From Nitrospirota bacterium (GTDB taxonomy: Bacteria; Nitrospirota; Thermodesulfovibrionia; Thermodesulfovibrionales; Dissulfurispiraceae), in contig WSNO01000011.1 of the NCBI GenBank assembly GCA_009773415.1, positions 1 through 64,000 on the forward strand: 64,000 bases of DNA, in the 5' to 3' direction. This document shows, in pieces, positions 8,846-17,390 of this stretch (position 1 is the first letter of the stretch; each line of letters opens with the position of its first letter). The notes below the pieces were generated by a model. The model was not told where the DNA came from, searched no databases, and saw nothing but the letters and a program-made list of their open reading frames with translations. The translations under genes were made by a program, and so were the position numbers.

Positions 8846-8925
8846 GTACTATAGCCAAATGGCTTATCTCCACGCAGTTCACACTGTTTTTCTGCTGGAA
8901 AAACAATCAGAAAGAGGAGGATAGC

Positions 8926-10134
8926 ATGCCAAAGAAGTATGACACGCCTTTGTTGGACGAGCTGGAAAAGGGACCTTTTCCGAGCTTCGTGACCGAGATT
9001 AAAAAGGCAGCGGCACGGACAGAAATGGCAGCTGCTGAGCTCGGCGTGCTCGAAAGGTGCTACCGCGAAAAGAAAACCCACTGGAAACACGGCGGAATCG
9101 TCGGTGTTCGCGGGTACGGCGGCGGCGTTATCGGGCGTTATTCAGATGTTCCGGAAGATTTCCCGGAAGTTGCGCATTTTCACACGGTACGTATTAATTC
9201 CATCGCAGGCTTTTTCTACACCTCTGAGTCTCTCAGAACAATCTGCGACATCTGGGACAAGTACGGAAGCGGCCTGACCAACCTTCACGGATCGACCGGC
9301 GACCTGGTCCTCCTCGGCACGACGACCGACAAGCTTGAGGCTATCTTTGCTGAGTATTCTTCCCGCGGATGGGACCTCGGCGGGTCCGGCTCTGCAATGA
9401 GAACCCCGAGTTGCTGCGTCGGCCCGGCGCGGTGCGAGTGGTCGAACATTGATACCCTCGACATTAACTATGCAGTAACCCAGGAATTCCAGGACGAGAT
9501 GCACCGGCCGGCATTCCCGTACAAGTTTAAATTCAAGACCGTCGGCTGTGCAGTTGACTGCAACGCATCAATCGCGCGCGCCGACTGTTCGATTATCGGC
9601 ACATGGAAAGGCAATATTGCCGTTGACCAGGCTGAAGTCGCAAACTATGCCAAGGCAGGCATGGATATCCAGGCTGAAATCGCCGATCTCTGTCCGACCC
9701 AGTGCATCACCTATGCCGGCGGAAAGCTTGCTATTGACGATGCAAACTGTTCGCGCTGCATGCACTGTATTGCAAAAATGACGAAGGCTCTCAAGGCGAC
9801 CGGCGAGAAGGGCGCATCGATTCTTATCGGCTCCAAGGCTCCGTTTGTCGTCGGCGCAACCCTTTCGTGGGTCATCGTTCCGTTCATCAAGATGGAGGCT
9901 CCGTACACCGAATTCTTCGCTCTCATTCGCAAGATGTGGGAATGGTGGGATGAGCACGGCAAGAACCGCGAACGTATCGGTGAGCTGATCATCCGTCGCG
10001 GCATGAGAGAGTTCCTCGAGTATATCGGTGTCGATCCGGTTCCGCAGCAGGTGAAAGAGCCGAGAAGAGACCCGTTCTGGTTCTGGACCGAGGACGACCT
10101 CAACCAGAAGCCGTGGGAAGCATACACGAAGTAA
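8926..10134 (+). CDS. dsrA: Dissimilatory sulfite reductase subunit alpha
   Basis: 402 residues. Sirohaem-[4Fe-4S] binding cysteines are at C164/C170 (CVGPARC) and C208/C212 (CAVDC). The inserted ferredoxin domain has C256, C260, C275, C278 and C281 (NCSRCMHC). With DsrB it forms the cytoplasmic alpha2beta2 enzyme that reduces sulfite, delivering a DsrC trisulfide. The start at 8926 follows an excellent ribosome site (GAGGAGG, 8914-8920); the frame is open further upstream, but that part is leader. dsrB follows after 34 nt. The adjacent dsrD argues for the reductive type. Confidence 0.98.
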   Translation: MPKKYDTPLLDELEKGPFPSFVTEIKKAAARTEMAAAELGVLERCYREKKTHWKHGGIVGVRGYGGGVIGRYSDVPEDFPEVAHFHTVRINSIAGFFYTSESLRTICDIWDKYGSGLTNLHGSTGDLVLLGTTTDKLEAIFAEYSSRGWDLGGSGSAMRTPSCCVGPARCEWSNIDTLDINYAVTQEFQDEMHRPAFPYKFKFKTVGCAVDCNASIARADCSIIGTWKGNIAVDQAEVANYAKAGMDIQAEIADLCPTQCITYAGGKLAIDDANCSRCMHCIAKMTKALKATGEKGASILIGSKAPFVVGATLSWVIVPFIKMEAPYTEFFALIRKMWEWWDEHGKNRERIGELIIRRGMREFLEYIGVDPVPQQVKEPRRDPFWFWTEDDLNQKPWEAYTK

Positions 10135-10168
10135 CCACACTAAATAGCGATATATAAGGAGGAAGATT

Positions 10169-11239
10169 ATGGCACTGCCTCAGAGAAGAACCGACATCGG
10201 CCCGCCTCATTATAAAGACTTTCTTCCGCCGGTCATTCAGAAGAATTACGGCGACTGGAAATATCATGAAGTAATCAACGGTGGTCTTATGGTCCACGTC
10301 GCCAACAGCGGCGACAAGATCTGGACCGTCCGCATCGCATCTCCGAGACTGCTCGCAACCGATACCATCCGTGAGTATGCTGATCTTGCCGAAAAGTATT
10401 GCGGCGGCTATGTCCGCTTCACCACGAGAAACAACGTCGAGTTCCTCGTATCCGAAGAGAAAAACATCGAGCCGCTGGTAGCCGAACTCAAGGCAAAGAA
10501 ACAGATGCTCGGCGGCATCGGCCCGCGCATTTCGAACATCGTTCATACGCAGGGCTGGATTCACTGCCACAGCGCATGTACCGACGCATCCGGTCTCGTG
10601 AAAGTCCTTATGGACGAGTTTGCCGATTACTTTAACGAAAAGACTCTTCCGAACAAGGTCCGCTTCGCGGTAGCCTGCTGCACGAACATGTGCGGCGCGG
10701 TTCACTGCTCCGACATCGCGGTTGTCGCGATTCACCGGAAAGTGCCGCGCATCGAGCATGAGAACGTCAAGAATATGTGTGAAGTCCCGTCTACGCTTGC
10801 CTGCTGCCCGACCGGCGCTATCAGCCCGGACCCGGCAAAGAAGAGCATCAAGATTAAGGACGAGAAGTGCATGTACTGCGGCAACTGCTATTCAGTCTGC
10901 CCGGCGCTCCCGATTTCCGACTCCGAGTATGACGGCGTGGCCATTGTCGTCGGCGGCAAGGTCGGCAGCCTTCGCAGCGACCCGAAGTTTTCGAAGCTGG
11001 TTATTCCGTATATTCCGAACAACCCGCCGCGCTGGCCGGAAGTCGCCAAAGCCTTCAAGATTATTCTTGATGCGTATATCGCCGGGGCAAAGAAGCATGA
11101 GCGCGTCGGCGAGTGGGTCGAGCGGATCGGCTGGGAGCAGTTCTTCAACATCACCAAGTTCCCGTTCACCTTCCAGCACATCGACGATTTCACCATAGCT
11201 CGGGAGACGTTCAGAACCTCTGCAGCATTCAAGTGGTAA
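10169..11239 (+). CDS. dsrB: Dissimilatory sulfite reductase subunit beta
   Basis: 356 residues, full length. The sirohaem/cluster region includes WIHCHSACTDASG (residues 130-142) and the conserved ACCTNMCGAVHCSDI (residues 169-183). The ferredoxin insert carries C234, C237, C240 and C244 (KCMYCGNCYSVCP). DsrB provides the catalytically active sirohaem in characterised enzymes. A strong ribosome site (AAGGAGG) precedes the ATG. It is co-transcribed with dsrA and followed by a stem-loop and dsrD. Confidence 0.98.
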   Translation: MALPQRRTDIGPPHYKDFLPPVIQKNYGDWKYHEVINGGLMVHVANSGDKIWTVRIASPRLLATDTIREYADLAEKYCGGYVRFTTRNNVEFLVSEEKNIEPLVAELKAKKQMLGGIGPRISNIVHTQGWIHCHSACTDASGLVKVLMDEFADYFNEKTLPNKVRFAVACCTNMCGAVHCSDIAVVAIHRKVPRIEHENVKNMCEVPSTLACCPTGAISPDPAKKSIKIKDEKCMYCGNCYSVCPALPISDSEYDGVAIVVGGKVGSLRSDPKFSKLVIPYIPNNPPRWPEVAKAFKIILDAYIAGAKKHERVGEWVERIGWEQFFNITKFPFTFQHIDDFTIARETFRTSAAFKW

Positions 11240-11264
11240 GATGCAGTTGATGGTGGTATAATGA

Positions 11265-11298
11265 GTTCAGGAGGGGCATTTACGGCTCCCTCCTGAAC
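11265..11298 (+). promoter_or_regulatory. Stem-loop between dsrB and dsrD
   Basis: An 11-bp perfect stem, GTTCAGGAGGG (11265-11275) and CCCTCCTGAAC (11288-11298). No T-tract follows; the dsrD ribosome site comes 6 nt later. It is likely an mRNA 3'-stabiliser for dsrAB or a partial attenuator that sets the dsrAB:dsrD ratio. Confidence 0.6.
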
Positions 11299-11318
11299 CT
11301 TTGAAAGGAGAGAACCAG

Positions 11319-11531
11319 ATGGAAATTGCTGAGCTCAAAGAAAACATGTACAAGCTTGTCGAAAGCGCGATGGGCAAAAAGAAGCTGAAAGCCGGCGATA
11401 TCAAGAAGCACTACAGAAATGAGGGCATTGCTGAAGATCAGGTAAAAGAAGCCCTGAAAGAGCTGGTTGACGAAGGAAGGCTTATCTATACGTACTTTGG
11501 CGGCAGCTACGTGGAAATTCCACCCAAATAG
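11319..11531 (+). CDS. dsrD: DsrD, allosteric activator of DsrAB
   Basis: 70 residues, winged-helix fold family. It opens MEIAELKENMYKLVESAMGK and ends with GGSYVEIPPK. DsrD is found with reductive-type dsrAB and is reported to increase sulfite reductase activity; its presence supports a reducing role for this locus. The start at 11319 follows AAGGAG (11305-11310); a TTG at 11301 in the same frame overlaps that site and is rejected. It is the last gene of the dsrABD unit. Confidence 0.95.
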   Translation: MEIAELKENMYKLVESAMGKKKLKAGDIKKHYRNEGIAEDQVKEALKELVDEGRLIYTYFGGSYVEIPPK

Positions 11532-11565
11532 GGTTTTTTAAAGCTTTAAAGCAAGGTGTTTTGAG

Positions 11566-11608
11566 TTCAGGCGATCTGCCATGTCGGCGGATCGCCTGAA
11601 TTTATTTG
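11566..11608 (+). terminator. Terminator of dsrABD
   Basis: TTCAGGCGATC (11566-11576) pairs with GATCGCCTGAA (11590-11600), extended inward by GCC/GGC across a T-G pair, then TTTATTTGCTTTG. It lies between the convergent dsrD and the CYTH gene. Confidence 0.75.
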
Positions 11609-12081
11609 CTTTGACTGTCCCAGTGCCGGAACGGCTTGCTCGCAAGCGCCGAGTTCTGATAACGATAATCGCCTGAAATCTCTTTTCCAATCCAGCATGG
11701 TCGGACAAACTGCTCATCCGATACCGTCAGTTCGATTTCAGCGACAATAAGTCCTTCGTTGTCGCCGTGGAAAACATCGATCTCCCATACGTGTCCTCTG
11801 TGGGGAACGTAGTGACGGGTCTTTTCGATAATCACGCCTTCACACAGCCACAGCAGCTCCTCGGCGTCTTCAGGAGGTATCGGGTATTCAAACTCCGGGC
11901 GGGAAGTTTCAACGGGTTTCCCCTTTATTGTAAGAAACGCCGCTTCGCCGGTGGTCCGGACCCTGACGGTCCGCTCCGGAGAGGTTGAGAGAAATCCCTG
12001 CCGCACAAATACGCTTTTCTCTGCCTGCTGCTGCCACTCACTATTTCTGACAAGGAATTTGCGCTCTGTTTCTATTGCCAT
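11602..12081 (-). CDS. CYTH-domain (triphosphate tunnel) protein
   Basis: 159 residues from MAIETERKFLV. The ExExK signature (ETERK, residues 4-8) and the alternating charged strands (ERTVRVRTTG, AFLTIKGK, WEIDVFHG, LIVAEIEL) define a CYTH/TTM beta-barrel that binds metal and triphosphate. Bacterial members of this short class hydrolyse inorganic triphosphate or have unknown substrates. An AAGGAG site precedes ATG 12081; the frame extends upstream but without a ribosome site. It sits inside the dsr region on the opposite strand, with no obvious functional link. Confidence 0.85.
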   Translation of the reverse strand: MAIETERKFLVRNSEWQQQAEKSVFVRQGFLSTSPERTVRVRTTGEAAFLTIKGKPVETSRPEFEYPIPPEDAEELLWLCEGVIIEKTRHYVPHRGHVWEIDVFHGDNEGLIVAEIELTVSDEQFVRPCWIGKEISGDYRYQNSALASKPFRHWDSQSK

Positions 12082-12155
12082 GGAAGCCCGCTCCTTAAAA
12101 TGCAGTTGCATGCCGGGGGCCGGCACGCTATTATTAAAACACAGGAGGCAGAGGA

Positions 12156-12632
12156 ATGTTCCATGTTGTTCTCTATCAGCCCGAGATTCCGCCGAACACC
12201 GGGAATGTTGGACGGCAGTGCGTCGGCATGCGTGCTGAGCTTCACCTTATCGGCCCCGTGCAGTTCGATCTCAGCAGGCAGGCGGTGCGCCGGGCAGGTC
12301 TTGACTATTGGGATCATCTTGAACTGACGATTCATACCAATCCCGAAGCATTTCTTGAGTGGCTGGGCGCCCGCCGTCCGTGGGTAGTGACGCGGAAGGG
12401 GAGGCTGAGATATGATCGACCTGCATATAAGGACGAGGATGTTCTCATCTTCGGCAGCGAGACACAGGGACTGCCGGCATCCTGGATTGAGAGATGGGAT
12501 GGCCGAACCGTCCATGTGCCGATTCTCGGTCCGGTTCGCAATTATAATCTTGCGAACACGGTCGGCATCGTTCTGGCTCAGGCGTGCCTCAATGCGGGAA
12601 TGTACAACAATCAGCCTGTTGCCGGCGGATGA
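12156..12632 (+). CDS. trmL: tRNA (cytidine34-2'-O)-methyltransferase TrmL
   Basis: 158 residues with the SPOUT/TrmH knot. It starts FHVVLYQPEIPPNTGNVGRQ, then has LIFGSETQGLP in the SAM site and PILGPVRNYNLANTVGIVLA at the C-terminus. TrmL methylates the wobble ribose of tRNA-Leu species using SAM. A ribosome site (AGGAGG) lies upstream. It is a housekeeping gene between dsrD and dsrN. Confidence 0.92.
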   Translation: MFHVVLYQPEIPPNTGNVGRQCVGMRAELHLIGPVQFDLSRQAVRRAGLDYWDHLELTIHTNPEAFLEWLGARRPWVVTRKGRLRYDRPAYKDEDVLIFGSETQGLPASWIERWDGRTVHVPILGPVRNYNLANTVGIVLAQACLNAGMYNNQPVAGG

Positions 12633-12771
12633 AAATCTTTTCATAATTTCACCGATAGACGCCGGGGCATTGTAAGCTCACGAATCCGGTTTGTCGACAT
12701 TGCAGCAGTTTTCTTAATCAGGGAGAAAATAAAACGCGGCCATTCGGCACCCGGGAGCAGGTCAAATCCGT

Positions 12772-12777
12772 TATAAT
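12772..12777 (+). promoter_or_regulatory. -10 box of dsrN (leaderless)
   Basis: A perfect TATAAT lies 7 nt before the dsrN ATG (12785), with no Shine-Dalgarno in between. The string TATAATTAAC occurs again just before the gene at 54099. Confidence 0.5.
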
Positions 12778-12784
12778 TAACCCT

Positions 12785-14170
12785 ATGTGTTCGCGCCCAC
12801 GACTCATCATAGCCGGCATGCGCGGCGGCAGCGGCAAGACGACCGTCACTCTTTCGGTAATCGCGGGACTGCGCGCCCTCGGACGCTCCGTGAGTCCGTT
12901 CAAGAAAGGGCCTGACTATATTGACGCCGGCTGGCTATCTGTTGCAGCCGATGCCCCGTGTTATACGCTTGATCCCTTTCTCATCCCCCGGGACAAGCTT
13001 CTTGACTCGTTTGTGCGGCATCATGTTCACGACATTGCCGTCATTGAAGGCAATCGGGGGCTGTTTGACGGCAAGGATGTGCAGGGTTCATGCAGTACCG
13101 CAGAAGTCGCAAAACTGCTCAACTGCCCGGTAGTGCTCGTTGTGGATTGCACAAAGATGACACGAACCGCAGCGGCACTGGTGTTCGGCTGCATGAAGTT
13201 CGATGAGTCGGTGCAGGTGAAAGGAGTCGTGCTGAATCAGGTTTCAAGCACTCGGCACGCCTCCATAATTCGTGATTCCATAGAACAGTACTGCGGCATC
13301 CCGGTTGTGGGCGTTATTCCCCGCATGAAGGCAGGCGAAATGCCGGAACGCCACATGGGACTGACCCCGCATCAGGAGCATGGCGATATTGCACTGGCGC
13401 TTGCCCGCGCAGGGGAGATTGCGAGGCAGCATCTCGATCTGCCTCGCTTGCTGGAGATGGCCAGCGCTGTCGGGAGCCTCTCCGCACATGGGGAGAGATT
13501 GCCAGAGGAGCAGCCTCCCATGGTATCGTCGGGTATTCGTATCGGCGTATTGAAGGATGCCGCATTCCAGTTCTATTATCCCGAAAATCTTGAAGAACTG
13601 GTGCGCCTCGGCGCAGAAATTGTCGAGATAGATGCACTGAGTGCAAGCGGGCTGGGATCTGTCGACGCGCTCTATATCGGGGGCGGATTTCCCGAGACGA
13701 ATGCGCTCCGGCTGGCTGAAAACAGGTCATTTCGGGCCTCAGTGAAATCTGCAGCCGACAACGGACTGCCTGTCTACGCGGAATGCGGCGGGCTGATGTT
13801 TCTTGGAGAGGCAATAGTGGCAGACGGCGTGCGCTATCCTATGGCGGGCGTCTTTCCGCTGACCTTTGCCATGCACAAGAAGCCTCAGGCTCACGGGTAT
13901 TCTGTTGCAGCGGTCGAGGGACCGAATCCTTTTTACGAGCAGGAAACAACATTGAATGGTCATGAATTCCACTATTCATCCATGGTCGGATTTCGTCCTG
14001 CGGACGGCATTTCATTTGCGTTTCGCATGGATCGTGGAGAAGGCATTTTTAATAAACGGGACGGCATCTGTTACAAGAATGTGCTTGCAACATATACCCA
14101 TATTCATGCGCTCGGCGCACCTCAGTGGGCTGCAGGCATGATAAGAAAGGCGAAGGAATATCATGGCTGA
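12785..14170 (+). CDS. dsrN: DsrN/CbiA-type cobyrinate or sirohaem amidase
   Basis: 461 residues homologous to cobyrinic acid a,c-diamide synthase. The N-terminal ATP-dependent synthetase domain opens IIAGMRGGSGKTTVTLS, followed by KKGPDYIDAGWL and EGNRGLFDG. A C-terminal type-1 glutamine amidotransferase domain has its Cys nucleophile in VYAECGGLMFLGE (about residue 334) and a His block GHEFHYSS. In dsr clusters this protein is named DsrN and is held to amidate sirohaem to sirohaem amide for DsrAB. Since cobalamin genes lie elsewhere in the window, it could also or instead serve as CbiA. Its position between dsrD and dsrC favours DsrN. It overlaps the next gene by 8 nt. Confidence 0.88.
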   Translation: MCSRPRLIIAGMRGGSGKTTVTLSVIAGLRALGRSVSPFKKGPDYIDAGWLSVAADAPCYTLDPFLIPRDKLLDSFVRHHVHDIAVIEGNRGLFDGKDVQGSCSTAEVAKLLNCPVVLVVDCTKMTRTAAALVFGCMKFDESVQVKGVVLNQVSSTRHASIIRDSIEQYCGIPVVGVIPRMKAGEMPERHMGLTPHQEHGDIALALARAGEIARQHLDLPRLLEMASAVGSLSAHGERLPEEQPPMVSSGIRIGVLKDAAFQFYYPENLEELVRLGAEIVEIDALSASGLGSVDALYIGGGFPETNALRLAENRSFRASVKSAADNGLPVYAECGGLMFLGEAIVADGVRYPMAGVFPLTFAMHKKPQAHGYSVAAVEGPNPFYEQETTLNGHEFHYSSMVGFRPADGISFAFRMDRGEGIFNKRDGICYKNVLATYTHIHALGAPQWAAGMIRKAKEYHG

Positions 14171-15185
14171 TATGACGAAATATGTTCCTGACTGTCCGTT
14201 TTGCGGTCGAAAGATTGAGCGCCCCGTTTTGAGGCGCATGGATTTTGGTCAGGCTGATTCGGGCAACTGCGAGTGCGGAGCGGTCTATGTCTGCGATCCG
14301 ACCGGCCGCAATGAAGGTGAAGCATATTGCGATGCGATGGTCCTGGCAAAAGGAGACTGGGAGATAGGCGCTCTTGCTCCCGGAGTCGACTATGATGTGT
14401 CTACCATGGATTACGACATGAAGTCGCATATCAGAATTTATAATCGCAGCAGCGTTGTCCATGCCGGAAGGCTGATTTTTGTAAGGATGAAGACACAGCA
14501 ATCTTCCGCGGAATCATCTCCGGGCGGTGAATTATCCGGGAAGGGAGCCGGGAAAGGAATGACAAAAAAGGAGTTGCTTGATTTGCTCGATGCGGCCAAA
14601 TTTGACGAGATAGGACGCCGGTCGATTGAGGATAAAAATGTGATGAAGTTTCTCATTGCGGCATCATACGACAAGGAAGATATCCGGACGTGGCGCGCCA
14701 TTGAAGCAATGGGCTCTGTTGCGAAATGCGCCCGGGTTGATGTTGTGCGGGAAACGACGCGCAAACTGCTCTGGTCCATGACGGATGAGTCGGGAGGGAT
14801 TGGATGGAGTGCTCCGGAAATGCTCGGCGAGATTGTGCGGGCCAATCCGGCGGAGTACCGGGATCTTATTCCGCTCGTCTGGAATTGCCGCGATGAAGAT
14901 CTTTTCCGTCCGGGCGCTGCATGGGGGCTTTACCGTGCGGCGCAGGCCGACCGGATGGCGGTAGCTGCAGTTGTGACCGAACTGGACGAGTTGGCAGACG
15001 ATCCGAATCCGGTGGTGCGCGGCTACGGCCTGCTTTTAGGTGCAGAAATCAGCCATCCCGATTTCACGAAACATGCTGCGCGGCTGGCGCAGGATGAAGC
15101 AGAAATACCTCTCTATGTGGACGGGAAACTCGGGCGCGCAAAAATCAGGGAACTTGTTGAAAACATTAATAATAAACTGAGCTAA
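14163..15185 (+). CDS. Zinc-ribbon/HEAT-repeat protein, DVU0298-like
   Basis: 340 residues. The N-terminus is a possible metal-binding ribbon (CPFCG at residue 11, CECG near 37). After a low-complexity linker (about 112-130) comes an alpha-helical HEAT-like region with repeated patterns such as WRAIEAMGSVAKCARVDVV and AAWGLYRAAQADR. It resembles proteins conserved beside dsr genes in sulfate reducers, often labelled DVU0298 family; this is from memory of the family, not a search. No catalytic motif is seen. The 8-nt overlap with dsrN suggests a shared task, perhaps cofactor loading or assembly of DsrAB. Confidence 0.6.
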   Translation: MADMTKYVPDCPFCGRKIERPVLRRMDFGQADSGNCECGAVYVCDPTGRNEGEAYCDAMVLAKGDWEIGALAPGVDYDVSTMDYDMKSHIRIYNRSSVVHAGRLIFVRMKTQQSSAESSPGGELSGKGAGKGMTKKELLDLLDAAKFDEIGRRSIEDKNVMKFLIAASYDKEDIRTWRAIEAMGSVAKCARVDVVRETTRKLLWSMTDESGGIGWSAPEMLGEIVRANPAEYRDLIPLVWNCRDEDLFRPGAAWGLYRAAQADRMAVAAVVTELDELADDPNPVVRGYGLLLGAEISHPDFTKHAARLAQDEAEIPLYVDGKLGRAKIRELVENINNKLS

Positions 15186-15207
15186 TGAGAGTATAAGGAT
15201 ATTTAAT

Positions 15208-15234
15208 TTGACCGATAACACCATACTGTATTAA
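15208..15234 (+). promoter_or_regulatory. Possible promoter of dsrC
   Basis: TTGACC (15208-15213) with a weak TATTAA (15229-15234) at 15-nt spacing, in the AT-rich 134-nt gap before dsrC. The gap is long enough for a separate dsrC promoter, but this exact assignment is tentative. Confidence 0.3.
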
Positions 15235-15319
15235 TTTTTCAACACATAAAGTAGAATATCTGCAATATCAGAGCCTACAAATTGCTCTCACTTGTAAAGA
15301 ATGAAAGGAGGACACACAG

Positions 15320-15655
15320 ATGCCATTTATCGAGTTTGGAGGAAAGCAGGTCGAAGTTGATGAGGACGGTTATATTGTTAACCTTGACGACTGGACCAAG
15401 GAGCTTGCTGAGTACATGGTCAGCCAGGACGGTATGACCCTCAGCGAGAGCCACTGGGAAGTCATAAACTTCCTCAGAGACTATTATGCGAAGTATCAGA
15501 TTGCTCCGATGATCAAAATCCTCGTCAAAGAGATCGGCAAGGTTATGGGCCCGGAAAAGGGCAACACCAAATACCTCTATGAGCTCTTCCCTGATGGTCC
15601 GGCAAAACAGGCCTGTAGATATGCAGGACTGCCGAAGCCGACGGGTTGCGTCTAG
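15320..15655 (+). CDS. dsrC: DsrC sulfur carrier protein
   Basis: 111 residues. The C-terminal arm ACRYAGLPKPTGCV carries both redox cysteines of true DsrC: the penultimate Cys110 and Cys99, separated by ten residues. DsrC takes sulfur from DsrAB as a trisulfide between these cysteines and is regenerated by DsrK in the membrane complex. A strong ribosome site (AAAGGAGG) fits the very high expression usual for DsrC. A stem-loop follows the gene. Confidence 0.97.
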   Translation: MPFIEFGGKQVEVDEDGYIVNLDDWTKELAEYMVSQDGMTLSESHWEVINFLRDYYAKYQIAPMIKILVKEIGKVMGPEKGNTKYLYELFPDGPAKQACRYAGLPKPTGCV

Positions 15656-15667
15656 ACGTATCCATTC

Positions 15668-15699
15668 CGGAGAGGCAGGGGTTCTCCTCTGCCTCTCCG
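15668..15699 (+). terminator. Stem-loop after dsrC (leaky terminator)
   Basis: CGGAGAGGCAG (15668-15678) pairs with CTGCCTCTCCG (15689-15699), an 11-bp stem. The following TTCAAACTTTC is T-poor, so termination is probably partial. That would give more dsrC mRNA than dsrMKJOP mRNA. Confidence 0.5.
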
Positions 15700-15831
15700 T
15701 TCAAACTTTCACCGTTGAGAAAAGAGAGACCAGACCACGATGCGGAATGTCGGGCGTACCGGCGCACCCCGGATGACTGTTGCCTTCCTCAATAGCCGTG
15801 ACGTCCTGAGAGCAGTGCGGAGACCGTCTGT

Positions 15832-16398
15832 ATGAGTCTGTCACGTCTACTCACTGCACAGAAGTCACCGATTCTTGACAAGTGGTTTGCCCTGATTCTT
15901 TCGACGTATCCTTCCGATGCAGCACAATTTTTTCGCAAGAAAAGCACGTTTACCAATCCTGTTGGGCATACTATTTCTCAAGGCATAGAGGACATATTCG
16001 ACGGCGTGATCAGCGGCGCAGCGCTGGAACAGTACCGCCCGTTCCTCGACAACATTATCCGTGTCCGCGCTGTGCAGGACTTTACCGCTTCAAAGGCAGT
16101 CGCGTTCGTGTTTCACCTGAAGACAGCCGTTCGTGCAGTCTGCCTGAAAAAGATTGCTGCCGAGAGACTGCATGATGATCTGCTGGATCTGGAGTTGCGC
16201 ATCGACGAACTGTCGCTCATGGCCTTCGATATCTTCATGCAATGCCGGGAAAAGCTCTACGACCTGCGGGCAAATGAACTCCGTGACCGCACGCTCTGGA
16301 TTCTGAAGCGAAGCGGCTATGTTACCGAAATTGAAGATGAGCCGGGTGAGATCCCCGGCGAACGTATTAACGTCAAGCCAACGAAAGAGGTTAACTGA
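15832..16398 (+). CDS. RsbRD N-terminal-domain protein of the dsr cluster
   Basis: 188 residues, all-alpha, resembling the RsbRD_N domain (PF14361): LSRLLTAQKSPILDKWFALI, then a bundle of amphipathic helices. There is no STAS domain, so it is a stand-alone sensor-like module. It is encoded immediately before dsrM (stop/start overlap at 16398), as in other sulfate reducers. The function is unknown; regulation or assembly of DsrMKJOP is an inference from position. Confidence 0.7.
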   Translation: MSLSRLLTAQKSPILDKWFALILSTYPSDAAQFFRKKSTFTNPVGHTISQGIEDIFDGVISGAALEQYRPFLDNIIRVRAVQDFTASKAVAFVFHLKTAVRAVCLKKIAAERLHDDLLDLELRIDELSLMAFDIFMQCREKLYDLRANELRDRTLWILKRSGYVTEIEDEPGEIPGERINVKPTKEVN

Positions 16399-17387
16399 TG
16401 GGCATGTATGTAGCATTCCTCGCAGTTGCAGGGCTCATTGTGCTGGCCTTCCTGGGCGTGCAAGCGGCCGGGCTCCACTTCCTCTTCGGTGCGCTGATCC
16501 CGTATATCGCCTTTTTTCTGTTTGTCATCGGGTTTGCGTACCGGGTCTTTTTGTGGGGCACGTCAGCGGTGCCGTTCCGAATTCCGACAACAGCCGGCCA
16601 GATGCAGAGCTTCCCATGGGTGAAATCGAACAAATTCGACAATCCGTCGAACGGGTTCGGCGTTGTAATCCGGATGGCGCTGGAGGTTCTTCTTTTCCGC
16701 TCGCTTTTCCGGAATACGAAGTCAGAGATTCACGATGGCCGCCTGATACACGGCTCCGACAAGTGGCTTTGGCTTTTCGGCCTGATGTTTCACTATTCAT
16801 TCCTTATTATATTTATCCGCCACTTCAGGCTGTTTCTTGAAAACGTGCCGGGATTTATCCTGATTATCGAATCGCTCGACGGTTTTTTCCAGGCTGGCGT
16901 GCCGTTTGTATATCTGACGGATCTGATGCTTGTCGCTGCTGCGACCTTCCTGTTTGCACGCCGGGTGCTTCTGCCGCAGATTCGCTACATCTCGATGGCC
17001 GCCGATTATTTCCCGCTTTTCCTGATACTCGGCATCGCCATTTCCGGTATTCTCATGCGCTACTTTATCCGCGTGGACATTACCGGCGCGAAGCAGGTCA
17101 TCATCGGCCTGGTCAGCTTTCAACCGGCACCTTCTGCTGAAGTCGGCGTGATTTTCTACATCCATCTGTTCCTTGTCAGTACGCTGCTGGCATATTTTCC
17201 CTTCAGCAAGCTGATGCATTTTGGCGGCGTCTTTCTGAGCCCGACGAGAAACCTTGCAAACAACAGCCGTATGGTCCGCCACGTCAACCCGTGGAACCCT
17301 GATGTGCATGTTCATACGTATGCTGAATATGAAGACGAGTTCCGCGACAAGATGAAGAAAGTCGGCATCCCCGTGGAGAAGGAGTAA
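16398..17387 (+). CDS. dsrM: DsrM, cytochrome b subunit of DsrMKJOP
   Basis: 329 residues with at least five membrane helices (residues 2-24, 33-52, near 125-150, 170-190, 205-225, 255-280). It belongs to the nitrate reductase gamma (NarI)/HdrE family, which binds two b haems. His residues in DKWLWLFGLMFHYSFLI and YIHLFLVSTLLAYFPFSKLMH are likely haem ligands. It passes electrons between menaquinol and DsrK. First gene of the tightly packed MKJOP run. Confidence 0.95.
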   Translation: MGMYVAFLAVAGLIVLAFLGVQAAGLHFLFGALIPYIAFFLFVIGFAYRVFLWGTSAVPFRIPTTAGQMQSFPWVKSNKFDNPSNGFGVVIRMALEVLLFRSLFRNTKSEIHDGRLIHGSDKWLWLFGLMFHYSFLIIFIRHFRLFLENVPGFILIIESLDGFFQAGVPFVYLTDLMLVAAATFLFARRVLLPQIRYISMAADYFPLFLILGIAISGILMRYFIRVDITGAKQVIIGLVSFQPAPSAEVGVIFYIHLFLVSTLLAYFPFSKLMHFGGVFLSPTRNLANNSRMVRHVNPWNPDVHVHTYAEYEDEFRDKMKKVGIPVEKE

Positions 17388-17390
17388 GAT

